From NCBI RefSeq assembly GCF_010730055.1, contig NZ_AP022575.1, positions 930,001 through 994,000 on the forward strand: a stretch of DNA of 64,000 nucleotides, in the 5' to 3' direction. The notes beneath the pieces are model-generated. The model was not told the origin of the DNA and ran no database searches. It worked only from the letters and a program-made list of their open reading frames with translations. This document shows, one piece after another, positions 7,179 through 15,882 of this stretch. Numbering within the stretch: position 1 is the first letter of the stretch; the number at the start of each line of letters is the position of its first letter. The DNA comes from Mycobacterium shinjukuense. GTDB lineage: Bacteria; Actinomycetota; Actinomycetes; Mycobacteriales; Mycobacteriaceae. The position numbers and the translations under genes are program-made.

Positions 7179-8195
7179 ATGTCCAAGGGCTTGACCAACC
7201 TACAGCTACTTCACGAGCTTGAGCCTGTGGTCGAGCGACTGCTCAACCGCCACCTGTCGATGTTCAAGGAATGGAATCCACACGACTACATTCCGTGGTC
7301 GGATGGTAAGAATTACTACGCCCTGGATGGGCAGGACTGGGAGCCCGGTCAGAGCCAGCTCTCCGATGTGGCTCAGGTTGCGATGGTGCAAAACCTGCTG
7401 ACAGAGGACAACTTGCCGTCGTATCACCGTGAGATCGCGATGAATTTCAGCATGGACGGCCCGTGGGGGCAGTGGGTCAATCGGTGGACCGCCGAGGAGA
7501 ACAGGCACAGCACCGCGCTGCGCGACTATCTGGTGGTGACCCGCGCGGTCGATCCCGTTGAGTTGGAGATGCTACGCCTTGAGCAAATAACCAGGGGATT
7601 CAGCCCGGGCCAGAACCACCAGGGCGATATGTTTGCTGACAGTCTGTTCGACTCCGTGATGTATGTCTCTTTCCAGGAATTGGCCACGCGCGTCTCGCAC
7701 CGCAACACCGGAAAGGCCTGCGACGACACCATCGCCGACCAGCTGCTCGCCAGGGTGTCGGCGGATGAAAACCTGCACATGATCTTCTATCGGGACGTCA
7801 GCGCGGCGGGCCTGGACATCGCGCCCAACCAGGCGATGAAGTCGCTGCACCGGATTCTGCGCAACTTCAAGATGCCCGGCTTCACGGTGCCGGAGTTCCG
7901 GCGCAAGGCCGTGATCATCGCCGTCGGCGGTGTCTATGACCCGCGGATCCACCTCAACGAGGTGGTCATGCCGGTGTTGCGCAAGTGGCGGATTTTCGAG
8001 CGCGAAGACTTTACCGGCGAGGCCGCGCGGATGCGCGACGATCTCGCCGTGCTGATCAAGGAGCTCGAGCAAGCCAGCGACAAGTTCGACGAGTCCAAGC
8101 AGCGCTACCTGGAGCGGCAAGCCCGCAACACCGAGCGGATCACGGCCAGTAAGGTGCTGAAAACCAAAGGGACGCTGACGCTCAGCGGACACTAA
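7179..8195 (+). CDS. DesA1-like acyl-[acyl-carrier-protein] desaturase
   Basis: Soluble di-iron acyl-ACP desaturase of the plant stearoyl-ACP type, 338 residues, the length of mycobacterial DesA1. The iron ligands are visible as TAEENRHSTALRDYL (E-E-x-R-H) and SADENLHMIFYRDV (D-E-x-x-H), and the family signature PWSDGKNYYALDGQDW is present. DesA1/DesA2 act in mycolic acid synthesis. This gene is at a siderophore locus, directly downstream of mbtI in the same direction (206-base gap), where M. tuberculosis has mbtJ. No IdeR box was seen at its own promoter, so co-regulation by iron would need read-through from mbtI. A role in desaturating the siderophore acyl chain is inference; a relocated mycolate desaturase is the alternative. 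Confidence 0.9.
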   Translation: MSKGLTNLQLLHELEPVVERLLNRHLSMFKEWNPHDYIPWSDGKNYYALDGQDWEPGQSQLSDVAQVAMVQNLLTEDNLPSYHREIAMNFSMDGPWGQWVNRWTAEENRHSTALRDYLVVTRAVDPVELEMLRLEQITRGFSPGQNHQGDMFADSLFDSVMYVSFQELATRVSHRNTGKACDDTIADQLLARVSADENLHMIFYRDVSAAGLDIAPNQAMKSLHRILRNFKMPGFTVPEFRRKAVIIAVGGVYDPRIHLNEVVMPVLRKWRIFEREDFTGEAARMRDDLAVLIKELEQASDKFDESKQRYLERQARNTERITASKVLKTKGTLTLSGH

Positions 8196-8395
8196 TCGCG
8201 GCTGAGGTCTTCGCGGGCGTTCGTCATCGCGGTCGGCACGCAGGCGGCCCAGGCCGAGAACGCACCGGCAGATCCGTAGCTCGCGACTGTTTCCGACGGA
8301 CCAGCTAGAGCTAACCAATCCGAGCTCCCAGTTGGCGCCGGCGGGGAAGCGGTGGGGGCGCCAGCCAGAACACGGGTCAGGCGAAAGGTGACCGG

Positions 8396-9967
8396 TCAGC
8401 CGCCGGCGGGCCGACCCGTCGAGCCGTCGGCGCCGGCGCCTCCGGAGGCCCCATCGACGCCATCGTGACCGGCTTTGCCGGCGGTGCCCCATGCGTGGTC
8501 GCCGTAGCCGCCCTTCCCACCGCCGCCGCGTTCGCCTCCCGCCCCGCCGGCCCCACCTTCCCCTCCGGTTCCCCCAGCGCCGGGGTTGCCCGCGTGGCCG
8601 AACAGCCCGCCGGCTCCGGCGTTGCCACCGTCACCGCCGGCACCACCGGCTCCTCCGGCGCCGCCACGTCCGCCATCACCGCCGTGTCCCCCTGCGCCGC
8701 CGTAGCCCTCGCCCACGATGCTGTCGTCCGCGAGAACGCGCCGCACGCCACTACCGCCGTCCCCGCCCACACCGCCGTGGCCGCCGACGGCCCCGGCACC
8801 ACCCACCCCACCGGTGCCGCCGAGGCCGCCGTCACCGCCGATTCCGACCAGCAGCCCGGCACGACCGCCGTGTCCACCCTGACCGCCGTGGCCGGCCGCA
8901 CTACCCGCCGTGCCGACCCCACCGGTGCCGCCCTTGCCGCCGGCGCCACCGACGCCCTTCGGAGGGTCGGTGATATAGGGGTCGGTGCTGGGGAAACCGG
9001 CGACGCCTTTGCCGCCTTCGCCGCCACGGCCGCCGTGGCCGCCGCCGACACCGCCGTCGCCGCCGTCGCCGCCGTCGCCGCCCGTCCCGACGCCGAACGT
9101 GCCGTCTGCGACGTTCCCGCCGTAGCCGTCGCCGCCTTGGCCGCCAGGACCGCCGGCCGCACCGTCGCCGCCGTCGCCGCCGTCGCCGCCGTCGCCGCCG
9201 TGGCCCGAGTCGAGCAGGCCATCCTCCCCAGCATGTCCGGCCTTGCCGGTGGGTGTGTTGACACCATCGGCGCCGTGGGCGCCGGCCCCGCCGGGTCCGC
9301 CCTTGCCGCCGTTGCCGACCAGCCATCCGCCGTTTCCGCCGTTGCCGCCGTTGCCGCCGTTGCCGCCGGGCATGGTGGCGGCCCCACCGGCACCACCATC
9401 ACCACCATTGCCGTAGAGCCAACCGCCGTGACCGCCGGCCCCGCCGGAGGCGTTGGCCCCGCCGGCTCCACCGGTTCCGCCGTTGCCGATCAAGCCCGCG
9501 TTGCCGCCGCGACCACCGAGCTGACCGTCGGCGCCCTGGGCGCCGTTGCCGCCGTTGCCCCAGAGCCAGCCGCCATCACCACCGGCTTGGCCAGGGGCCG
9601 TGGCGTCGGCGCCGTGGCCGATCAACGGGCGCCCGGTCAGCGCTTGGGTGGGCGCATTGACCGCGGCCAGCAGACTCTGCTCGACGTTGGCGGCCTCGGC
9701 GGTGGCGTACGAGCCGGCGGCGGCGGTCAGGGCGGTCGCGAATTGGTCGTGAAACGCCGCCGCCTGGGCGCTGAGGGCCTGATAGCTCTGGGCGTGTGCG
9801 CTAAACAGCGCCGCCACCGCCGCTGACACCTCATCGGCCCCGGCGGCCAACACCGCCGTCGTCGGCGCCGCGGCAGCCGCGTTGGCCGCGCTGACCGCCC
9901 AGCGGATGCTTGCCAACTGCGATGCCGCCTCCTCCACCAGCTGCGGGGCCACCAGCACATATGACAT
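8396..9967 (-). CDS. PE_PGRS family protein (copy 1)
   Basis: 523 residues. A PE domain of about 95 residues (MSYVLVAPQLVEEAASQLAS, then SVSAAVAALFSAHAQSYQAL-like helix region) is followed by the linker GRPLIGHGADA and a long Gly-Ala/Gly-Asn repeat domain (GGNGG, GGAGG, GGDGG). PE_PGRS proteins are exported by ESX-5 to the cell surface. The start at 9967 gives the canonical PE N-terminus; in-frame upstream Mets at 9973 and 9994 are less likely. The first ~235 codons and a short upstream stretch are identical to copy 2, after which the PGRS domains diverge. The strong opposite-strand ORFs here are composition artefacts. Confidence 0.93.
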   Translation of the reverse strand: MSYVLVAPQLVEEAASQLASIRWAVSAANAAAAAPTTAVLAAGADEVSAAVAALFSAHAQSYQALSAQAAAFHDQFATALTAAAGSYATAEAANVEQSLLAAVNAPTQALTGRPLIGHGADATAPGQAGGDGGWLWGNGGNGAQGADGQLGGRGGNAGLIGNGGTGGAGGANASGGAGGHGGWLYGNGGDGGAGGAATMPGGNGGNGGNGGNGGWLVGNGGKGGPGGAGAHGADGVNTPTGKAGHAGEDGLLDSGHGGDGGDGGDGGDGAAGGPGGQGGDGYGGNVADGTFGVGTGGDGGDGGDGGVGGGHGGRGGEGGKGVAGFPSTDPYITDPPKGVGGAGGKGGTGGVGTAGSAAGHGGQGGHGGRAGLLVGIGGDGGLGGTGGVGGAGAVGGHGGVGGDGGSGVRRVLADDSIVGEGYGGAGGHGGDGGRGGAGGAGGAGGDGGNAGAGGLFGHAGNPGAGGTGGEGGAGGAGGERGGGGKGGYGDHAWGTAGKAGHDGVDGASGGAGADGSTGRPAGG

Positions 9968-9989
9968 CGGCATCCTCCCATGCATCCAG
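9259..9989. repeat. Identical 731-bp block, copy A (5' half of PE_PGRS copy 1)
   Basis: By eye the sequence is identical to 11381-12111 (offset 2122). It starts in the PGRS domain and ends about 22 bases upstream of the start codon, where the flanks diverge abruptly. This indicates recent duplication or gene conversion. Confidence 0.9.
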
Positions 9990-10044
9990 CGCACGACCGT
10001 CCGGTGACGTGCCTGAATGTGCAGCCCGAGCCTGCCAGCCGCCG

Positions 10045-10080
10045 TTCGGCAAGCATTGGCAGATCATGAAATGCGCCGGT
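10045..10080. repeat. Short dispersed repeat upstream of PE_PGRS copy 1
   Basis: About 36 bases beginning TTCGGCAAGCATTGGCAG and running through ATCATGAAATGCGCCGGT. A near-identical copy (3 differences) is at 12417-12452. A few more shared bases (CAGCCTGCC) lie just outside. Function unknown; it may mark the boundary of a duplicated PE_PGRS unit. Confidence 0.7.
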
Positions 10081-10265
10081 CGCGCCTGCTCGGTGCGATC
10101 GGTTGCGCTGGTCCATTGACCAGGCTTAGCACCGGGACTGCATGACGCGATTGGGAGCAAAGAAAGTTGGGTTTCGGGGTCAGGATGGGGCACGGTCTTG
10201 AGAGCATGGGCGAGGACTAGGCGGAGGTCGCCCCGGAATCGGTTGTGGTGGCGATCGTTTGAGCC

Positions 10266-12089
10266 TCACCACCAGCTGGCGGGCTCACCGGATGCGCCGT
10301 CGGCCCCGCGGTCGCCGGATCTGCCGTGGGCACCGCGTTGGCCGTCGAAGCCCTTGGCACCGTCGGAGCTGTCGCCGGTGCCGCCCTCGCCACCGACGCC
10401 GGGGTTGCCTCCCGCTCCGCCGGACCCGCCTTCGCCTCCGGTTCCGCCGCCGCCGGGGTTGCCGGCGTGGCCGAACAGCCCGCCCGCTCCGGCGGCGCCG
10501 CCGGAGCCGCCGGAGCCGCCCTGTCCGCCGGCGCCGCCCTGTCCGCCGTCGCCGCCCTGTCCGCCGTCGCCGCCGTAGGCGTCGCCGGTGCCGCTGCCGT
10601 TGGTGACTGGGTGCACCAATGCGTGGCCGCCACGGCCACCGTTGCCGCCGGGGCCCCCCACATCGCCGTTGCCGCCGAATCCACCGGCGCCACCTAGGCC
10701 GCCGTCTCCGCCGACACCGACTAGCAGTCCGCCGCGACCACCGCTCCCACCGTTGCCGCCGTGGCCGCCCGCGCTGCCCGCAGTACCGACACCGCCGGTG
10801 CCACCCCGGCCACCGACACCGCCGGCGCCACCCCCGGTCGCGTCGTGGCTGTTGCCGCCGACACCCAGGCCGCCCAGGCCGCCCTCGCCACCGGCGCCGC
10901 CGCCGGGGCCGCCCTGGCCGCCTTCGCCTCCGTTGCCGCCGACGCCGGCACCGCCCAAGCCGGGCAAGTCCTCGTTGAATCCGCCGGCACCGCCGAGGCC
11001 GAGGCCGCCCTGGCCGCCTTTGCCGCCGGGCGCGCCCGCGCCGCCGACCCCGCCGACGCCGCCATCGCCGCCGACGCCGTCGCCGCCGTTGCCGAGGGTG
11101 TCGGCGCTGGCGTCGGCTCCGTATCCGACCCCGCCGATGCCGCCTCTTCCTCCGGTGGACCTGGCGCCGCCGGCGCCGCCCGGCCCGCCGGCACCTCCGG
11201 TACCGTCGGCGTCGGCGGTTCCGGTGCCGTGGCCGCCTCTACCGCCGGTGCCGCCCTGCATGTCAGGGGCGGTGCCGGCGGCCCCGGCGCCGCCATCGCC
11301 GCCGGCAGGTGAACCGTCCTGCCCGGCCGTCCCGGCCGCTGGCAGTGGCAGGTCTGTTGTCGGGGGAAGCGGGGTGGGATTGACACCATCGGCGCCGTGG
11401 GCGCCGGCCCCGCCGGGTCCGCCCTTGCCGCCGTTGCCGACCAGCCATCCGCCGTTTCCGCCGTTGCCGCCGTTGCCGCCGTTGCCGCCGGGCATGGTGG
11501 CGGCCCCACCGGCACCACCATCACCACCATTGCCGTAGAGCCAACCGCCGTGACCGCCGGCCCCGCCGGAGGCGTTGGCCCCGCCGGCTCCACCGGTTCC
11601 GCCGTTGCCGATCAAGCCCGCGTTGCCGCCGCGACCACCGAGCTGACCGTCGGCGCCCTGGGCGCCGTTGCCGCCGTTGCCCCAGAGCCAGCCGCCATCA
11701 CCACCGGCTTGGCCAGGGGCCGTGGCGTCGGCGCCGTGGCCGATCAACGGGCGCCCGGTCAGCGCTTGGGTGGGCGCATTGACCGCGGCCAGCAGACTCT
11801 GCTCGACGTTGGCGGCCTCGGCGGTGGCGTACGAGCCGGCGGCGGCGGTCAGGGCGGTCGCGAATTGGTCGTGAAACGCCGCCGCCTGGGCGCTGAGGGC
11901 CTGATAGCTCTGGGCGTGTGCGCTAAACAGCGCCGCCACCGCCGCTGACACCTCATCGGCCCCGGCGGCCAACACCGCCGTCGTCGGCGCCGCGGCAGCC
12001 GCGTTGGCCGCGCTGACCGCCCAGCGGATGCTTGCCAACTGCGATGCCGCCTCCTCCACCAGCTGCGGGGCCACCAGCACATATGACAT
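10266..12089 (-). CDS. PE_PGRS family protein (copy 2)
   Basis: 607 residues with the same PE domain, GRPLIGHGADA linker and first part of the PGRS domain as copy 1. It then has a proline-rich break (PTPLPPTTDLPLPAAG, around residues 240-255) and a longer GGxGG domain with aromatic C-terminal end (EPASWW). It is in tandem with copy 1 on the same strand, with 298 bases between them that contain no gene. An ESX-5 substrate by family. Confidence 0.93.
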   Translation of the reverse strand: MSYVLVAPQLVEEAASQLASIRWAVSAANAAAAAPTTAVLAAGADEVSAAVAALFSAHAQSYQALSAQAAAFHDQFATALTAAAGSYATAEAANVEQSLLAAVNAPTQALTGRPLIGHGADATAPGQAGGDGGWLWGNGGNGAQGADGQLGGRGGNAGLIGNGGTGGAGGANASGGAGGHGGWLYGNGGDGGAGGAATMPGGNGGNGGNGGNGGWLVGNGGKGGPGGAGAHGADGVNPTPLPPTTDLPLPAAGTAGQDGSPAGGDGGAGAAGTAPDMQGGTGGRGGHGTGTADADGTGGAGGPGGAGGARSTGGRGGIGGVGYGADASADTLGNGGDGVGGDGGVGGVGGAGAPGGKGGQGGLGLGGAGGFNEDLPGLGGAGVGGNGGEGGQGGPGGGAGGEGGLGGLGVGGNSHDATGGGAGGVGGRGGTGGVGTAGSAGGHGGNGGSGGRGGLLVGVGGDGGLGGAGGFGGNGDVGGPGGNGGRGGHALVHPVTNGSGTGDAYGGDGGQGGDGGQGGAGGQGGSGGSGGAAGAGGLFGHAGNPGGGGTGGEGGSGGAGGNPGVGGEGGTGDSSDGAKGFDGQRGAHGRSGDRGADGASGEPASWW

Positions 12090-12111
12090 CGGCATCCTCC
12101 CATGCATCCGA
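11381..12111. repeat. Identical 731-bp block, copy B (5' half of PE_PGRS copy 2)
   Basis: Partner of 9259-9989. Both blocks stop at the same base upstream of the gene (after CATGCATCC), and both stop in the PGRS domain where copy 2 has its proline-rich break. Confidence 0.9.
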
Positions 12112-12548
12112 CAGCTAACCACGCCGCACCCCGCACGTCGGCGGGATGCGCTCGAAACCTTCGTCCCTCGCCCGTCCCGGTGAGCCTGTGGACACCCCGA
12201 GCCGGTGCCACACTCATGCGGCGTCGATGCGACGTTGGCCGACCAGGCGAAGCCGTCCAGCCAACGGGGCCCGTCGTCGGCCGCGGCTTTTCGCCGTACG
12301 GCGTCGGGGGCGGATCAGCCCATCGTGCATGACGAATCCCAGCTTGTTGATGCGTTTGCCGATGATCGCCACGACGCCGGCACGTTGGTGACGTAGCTCA
12401 GCCTGCCGACCCCGCTTTCGGCAAGCGTTGGCAAATCATGAAATGCGCTGGTGACGGCGCCACCTGGGCGGTGCGGGCTCGCGGGCGACTCACCCGCGGC
12501 GGACTGCCCAACGTTCCCGCCGGTCGCGCCGAGGTTGCGGGGCGGTAG
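12090..12548. other. 459-base intergenic region without a supported gene
   Basis: Between PE_PGRS copy 2 and the mbtA stop. It holds the tail of the duplicated block (to 12111) and the 36-base dispersed repeat at 12417-12452. Short ORFs here lack ribosome-binding sites and family resemblance. No mbtJ remnant was recognised. Confidence 0.6.
12417..12452. repeat. Short dispersed repeat, second copy
   Basis: TTCGGCAAGCGTTGGCAA followed by ATCATGAAATGCGCTGGT, matching 10045-10080 apart from 3 bases. It lies about 330 bases upstream of PE_PGRS copy 2 and 97 bases beyond the mbtA stop. Confidence 0.7.
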
Positions 12549-14231
12549 TTAGCGCCGCCGCGCACCGACGTGGCGCACGATCGCCCTCTTGTCGATCTTG
12601 CCGACCGGCGTGGTGGGTAGCGACGCCATCGCGACCAGCATGTCGGGCCGGGCGTGCGTGGCCGCACCGCGCCGGTCGAGGTATGCGTTCAGCTCGCCCA
12701 GCGTCACCGGGGGTCCAGTGAAAACGACTGCGGCGCATACCTTTTCCCCCAGATCTGGGTCAGGCAGGCCAACCGCCGCGGCCGACCAGATCGACGGGTG
12801 GCTCAGCAGCTGCTCTTCGATGTCCTGGGCGGCTATGGTTTCACCGCACCGGCAGATGACATCCTTGACCCGCCCGGTGACCACCAGGTAACCGTCGTCG
12901 CGGAGCCGGACGAGGTCGCCGCTGCGGTAGAAGCCGTCGGCAGCAAAGCAGCTCGCGTTGTCTCGCCCGGCGCGAAAGTACCCGTTGATCGTGTACGGGC
13001 CGCGCGCCAGCAGTTCGCCTTCGTCGCCGGGCGCCACCGGATTGCCCGCGGCGTCCACCACGCGCAGTTCGTCGTCCGGGCACAACGGGCGGCCCTGGGT
13101 GTGCTCGACCAATTCCGGTGGATCGCCTATCCGGGTGAAGCTCAGCAGGCCCTCGGCCATCCCGAATACCTGCTGCAGGCCCGGGGTCAACGCGGCGCGT
13201 ACCCGGCGGGCATCCTCGGGTTCCAGCTTGGAACCGCCAACCTGCAAGAGCCGCAGTGACTTTGGTGTCACCGGCTCCCAATCACAGGCTTGTGCCCACA
13301 GTTTGGCCAGCGCCGGCACCAGCGCGGTGACGGTGACGCCATGGCGTTCGATGGTGGCGAACGCGGTCTCGGGGCTGGGATCGGCGGTGAACACGATGGC
13401 AGCGCCGACGGACATCGCCCCGAGGATGCCGGGGCAGGCCAGCGCGAAGTTGTGCGCCGCCGGCAGCGCTACCAGATACACGTCATCACTGGTCAGCCGG
13501 CACAGCTGGGCGCTGGCGGTGGCGTTGTAGACATAGTCATCATGGGTGCGCGGGATCAGCTTTGGTGTGCCGGTGGTGCCGCCCGAGACCAGCAGCAGCG
13601 CCGGGGACGTGCTGTCGCCGGCAATCGCGGGCGGGTGGCCGCCGGGCAGCCCCGACCACGGCGTGAAGGGGCCCGGGTCCCCGTCGACGACGACGTGGCG
13701 CAGCGCTGGATGCGCCGCAACCAGTTGCTCGGCCATCGGCCGGTAGTCGAAGCCGCCCGCCGTCTGCGCGACGACCAACCCGACCGCGCCGCTGGCCTCC
13801 GCGAAGCAACCCAGTTCGGCCAACCGATGCCCCGGCAGGCACATCACCGGGATGGCCCCGGCGCGCAGCAGGCCGAACAGCGCGACGGCGAACCGGCACG
13901 AGTTGGGCAGCTGCAGCAGCACGCGATCACCGGGCGCGATGCCGAGGTGGGCGAACCCGGCGGCGGCTCGGTCCACCAACTCGTCGAGGTCGGAATAGGT
14001 GTGGCGGGCGAGCGAATCCACCACAGCCACCTGGTCCGGCCAGGTCGTCGCCGCGCGGCGCAACAGGGAGTCAACCGTGCGACCGGTCCAGTAGCCGGCC
14101 GCACGGTAGCGAGCCGCCCGCTCGGACGCAAACGGGATGAACCCGTCCAGTGCCGCGGTTTGCGCTGGCCGCGAAGGGTCCACCGGCACTCGGCAACTCC
14201 TCCCTGGGGGTGGGCGTGTCCTGCCCGCCAT
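12549..14231 (-). CDS. mbtA: Salicyl-AMP ligase MbtA
   Basis: Activates salicylate as salicyl-AMP and loads it on the aryl carrier domain of MbtB. 560 residues with the ANL adenylate-forming fold. The P-loop is LLLVSGGTTGTPKLIPRTHD, the A5-type motif is QVFGMAEGLLSFTR, then YRSGDLVRLRDDGYLVVTGR, and the catalytic lysine is in PTTPVGKIDKRAIVR. The ATG at 14231 is only 18 bases from an IdeR box, and a TACGTT -10 candidate ends about 6 bases before the start, so the mRNA is probably leaderless. It is divergent from mbtG here, whereas in M. tuberculosis it is divergent from mbtB. Confidence 0.97.
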   Translation of the reverse strand: MAGRTRPPPGRSCRVPVDPSRPAQTAALDGFIPFASERAARYRAAGYWTGRTVDSLLRRAATTWPDQVAVVDSLARHTYSDLDELVDRAAAGFAHLGIAPGDRVLLQLPNSCRFAVALFGLLRAGAIPVMCLPGHRLAELGCFAEASGAVGLVVAQTAGGFDYRPMAEQLVAAHPALRHVVVDGDPGPFTPWSGLPGGHPPAIAGDSTSPALLLVSGGTTGTPKLIPRTHDDYVYNATASAQLCRLTSDDVYLVALPAAHNFALACPGILGAMSVGAAIVFTADPSPETAFATIERHGVTVTALVPALAKLWAQACDWEPVTPKSLRLLQVGGSKLEPEDARRVRAALTPGLQQVFGMAEGLLSFTRIGDPPELVEHTQGRPLCPDDELRVVDAAGNPVAPGDEGELLARGPYTINGYFRAGRDNASCFAADGFYRSGDLVRLRDDGYLVVTGRVKDVICRCGETIAAQDIEEQLLSHPSIWSAAAVGLPDPDLGEKVCAAVVFTGPPVTLGELNAYLDRRGAATHARPDMLVAMASLPTTPVGKIDKRAIVRHVGARRR

Positions 14232-14249
14232 AGGGTAACGTACACGAAG

Positions 14250-14268
14250 TTAGGACAGCCTGGGCTAA
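14250..14268. promoter_or_regulatory. IdeR iron box between mbtA and mbtG
   Basis: TTAGGACAGCCTGGGCTAA matches the palindromic IdeR consensus at 14 of 19 positions, with intact outer half-sites TTAGG and CTAA. It lies in the 153-base divergent region and could control both mbtA (-) and mbtG-mbtH (+). Confidence 0.75.
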
Positions 14269-14384
14269 GCAACGGAGGTGGGGGTTGTGGGCGGCGCAGC
14301 ATCCGCGGGTGTGCTGGTGAACCGGGAATGCCGCCATCGCCCCGCCGTGTGTCCGCACGATCGGTCGCGGCCGGCGGGGGTGCC

Positions 14385-15671
14385 ATGAGCGGCACGCTCG
14401 CGATCGTCGGCGCGGGCGCCAAGGCGGTTGCGGTGGCCGCGAAAGCGGCGATGCTGCGCGAGATGGGGGTCGAGGTGGCCGACGTGGTTGCCGTCGAACG
14501 CTCCGGTGTGGCGGCCAACTGGCGGGCCGATGGCGGCTGGACCGACGGTCGGCAGCGGTTGGGCACCAGCCCCGAGAAGGACGTCGGCTTCCCCTACCGG
14601 TCGACGCTGCTGCCCGGCCGCAACGACGAGCTCGACGAGCGGATGATGCGGTTCAGCTGGCAGTCGTACCTGGTTGCCACCGACCAGTTCGTGGGCTGGA
14701 TCGACCGGGGCAGGCCGGCGCCCACGCACGACACCTGGGCCGGTTATTTGCGGTGGGTTGCCGATGAGGTGGGCTTGAAGGTCGTTCGCGGCGAAGTGGT
14801 TCAACTGTCGGTGGCCGGGTCGCGCTGGGTGCTGCACACCCGCGAGTCGCGTGTGCCCGCCGACAGTGTGATGATTACCGGCCCGGGTCAGCCCGAGCGG
14901 TCCATGCTTGCGGGTGACCCGCGGATGTTATCCATCGCGCAGTTCTGGCAGCGAGCCGCGTGCCACGACCGGATTGTCGCCGAAAATGTCGCGGTCATCG
15001 GTGGCGGCGAGACAGCCGCGTCGATGCTCAACGAGCTGTTTCACCACCGGGTGTCCACGATCACGGCGATCTCACCGCAGGCAACCCTATTCACCCGCGG
15101 TGAGGGCTTCTTTGAGAACTCGCTGTTTTCCGATCCCACCGGATGGCGCAGCCTGACCCAGGCCGAACGGCGCGATTGCATCGCCCGCACCGACCGCGGG
15201 GTCTTCTCGGCACGGGTTCAAGAATCGCTGCTCGCCGACGAGAGGATCAGGCATCTGCGCGGGCGCGTCGTTCGTGCGGTCGATCGCGACAACCGAATCT
15301 GGATCACGGTGTGCACCGACACCCGCGGCGAGCCCCGCGAGACGTTGCATAGCTTCGACCTCGTCATCGACGGATCCGGGGCCGACCCGCTGTGGTTCCT
15401 ACCGCTGTTGTCTCCGGGCGCCGTTGACCTGCTGGAGCTGGCGCTGGGCGGGCCGTTGACCTGCGAGGGTTTGGAGGATTCGATCGGCCACGACTTGGCC
15501 GTCGTCGGGGTGACTCCGAAACTGGTGCTGCCCAATCTGTCCGGCATCAATGAGGGCCCGGGATTTCCGAATCTGAGCTGCCTGGGGCTGTTAGCCGACC
15601 GGGTGCTTGGCGCCGAGGTGCGGGCCACCGATCCGCCGCGAGGGAGAAGCGATGAGTACCAATCCGTTTGA
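14385..15671 (+). CDS. mbtG: Lysine N6-monooxygenase MbtG
   Basis: FAD/NADPH-dependent N-hydroxylase that converts lysine (free or peptidyl) into N6-hydroxylysine, the precursor of the hydroxamate ligands. 428 residues. The FAD-binding Rossmann motif is at the N-terminus (LAIVGAGAKAVAVAAKA), the NADPH-binding motif is VAVIGGGETAASML near residue 205, and a conserved NLSCLGLLADRVLGAE segment is near the C-terminus. Start ATG 14385 has GGCGGGGG upstream; longer upstream frames are antisense to mbtA. Its 3' end overlaps mbtH by 20 bases. Confidence 0.96.
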   Translation: MSGTLAIVGAGAKAVAVAAKAAMLREMGVEVADVVAVERSGVAANWRADGGWTDGRQRLGTSPEKDVGFPYRSTLLPGRNDELDERMMRFSWQSYLVATDQFVGWIDRGRPAPTHDTWAGYLRWVADEVGLKVVRGEVVQLSVAGSRWVLHTRESRVPADSVMITGPGQPERSMLAGDPRMLSIAQFWQRAACHDRIVAENVAVIGGGETAASMLNELFHHRVSTITAISPQATLFTRGEGFFENSLFSDPTGWRSLTQAERRDCIARTDRGVFSARVQESLLADERIRHLRGRVVRAVDRDNRIWITVCTDTRGEPRETLHSFDLVIDGSGADPLWFLPLLSPGAVDLLELALGGPLTCEGLEDSIGHDLAVVGVTPKLVLPNLSGINEGPGFPNLSCLGLLADRVLGAEVRATDPPRGRSDEYQSV

Positions 15672-15867
15672 CGATGAGGCCGGTACATTCTACGTGCTGG
15701 TCAACGGCGAGGAACAGCACAGCCTGTGGCCGGCGTTCGCCGACGTGCCGGCGGGTTGGCGGGTGGTGTTCGGCGCCGATAGCCGGGCGAATTGCCTTGC
15801 CTACGTGGAGGAGAACTGGACCGATATCCGCCCCAGGAGCTTGCGCGAGGCGATGGCCCGCGAGTAG
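15652..15867 (+). CDS. mbtH: MbtH-like NRPS adenylation-domain activator
   Basis: 71 residues, the founding family of small proteins that bind and activate or solubilise NRPS A-domains. Signature residues are all present: NPFDDE, N-x-E-x-Q-H-S-L-W-P, PAGW, and W-x-D-I-R-P-x-SLRE. GGGAGAAG lies just upstream of ATG 15652. Coupled to mbtG by a 20-base overlap. The partner A-domains are most likely those of MbtB, MbtE and MbtF. Convergent with mbtD, 15 bases away. Confidence 0.97.
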   Translation: MSTNPFDDEAGTFYVLVNGEEQHSLWPAFADVPAGWRVVFGADSRANCLAYVEENWTDIRPRSLREAMARE

Positions 15868-15882
15868 ATCCGCCCAGCGGGG

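Noticed and set aside
8465..9826. 453-codon plus-strand ORF opposite PE_PGRS copy 1 (and similar ones at 10588-11538 and 11397-11948)
   Set aside because: Antisense shadow of GGxGGx repeats: low-complexity Ala/Thr/Val or Pro-rich product, no ribosome-binding site, while the minus strand has a canonical PE domain.
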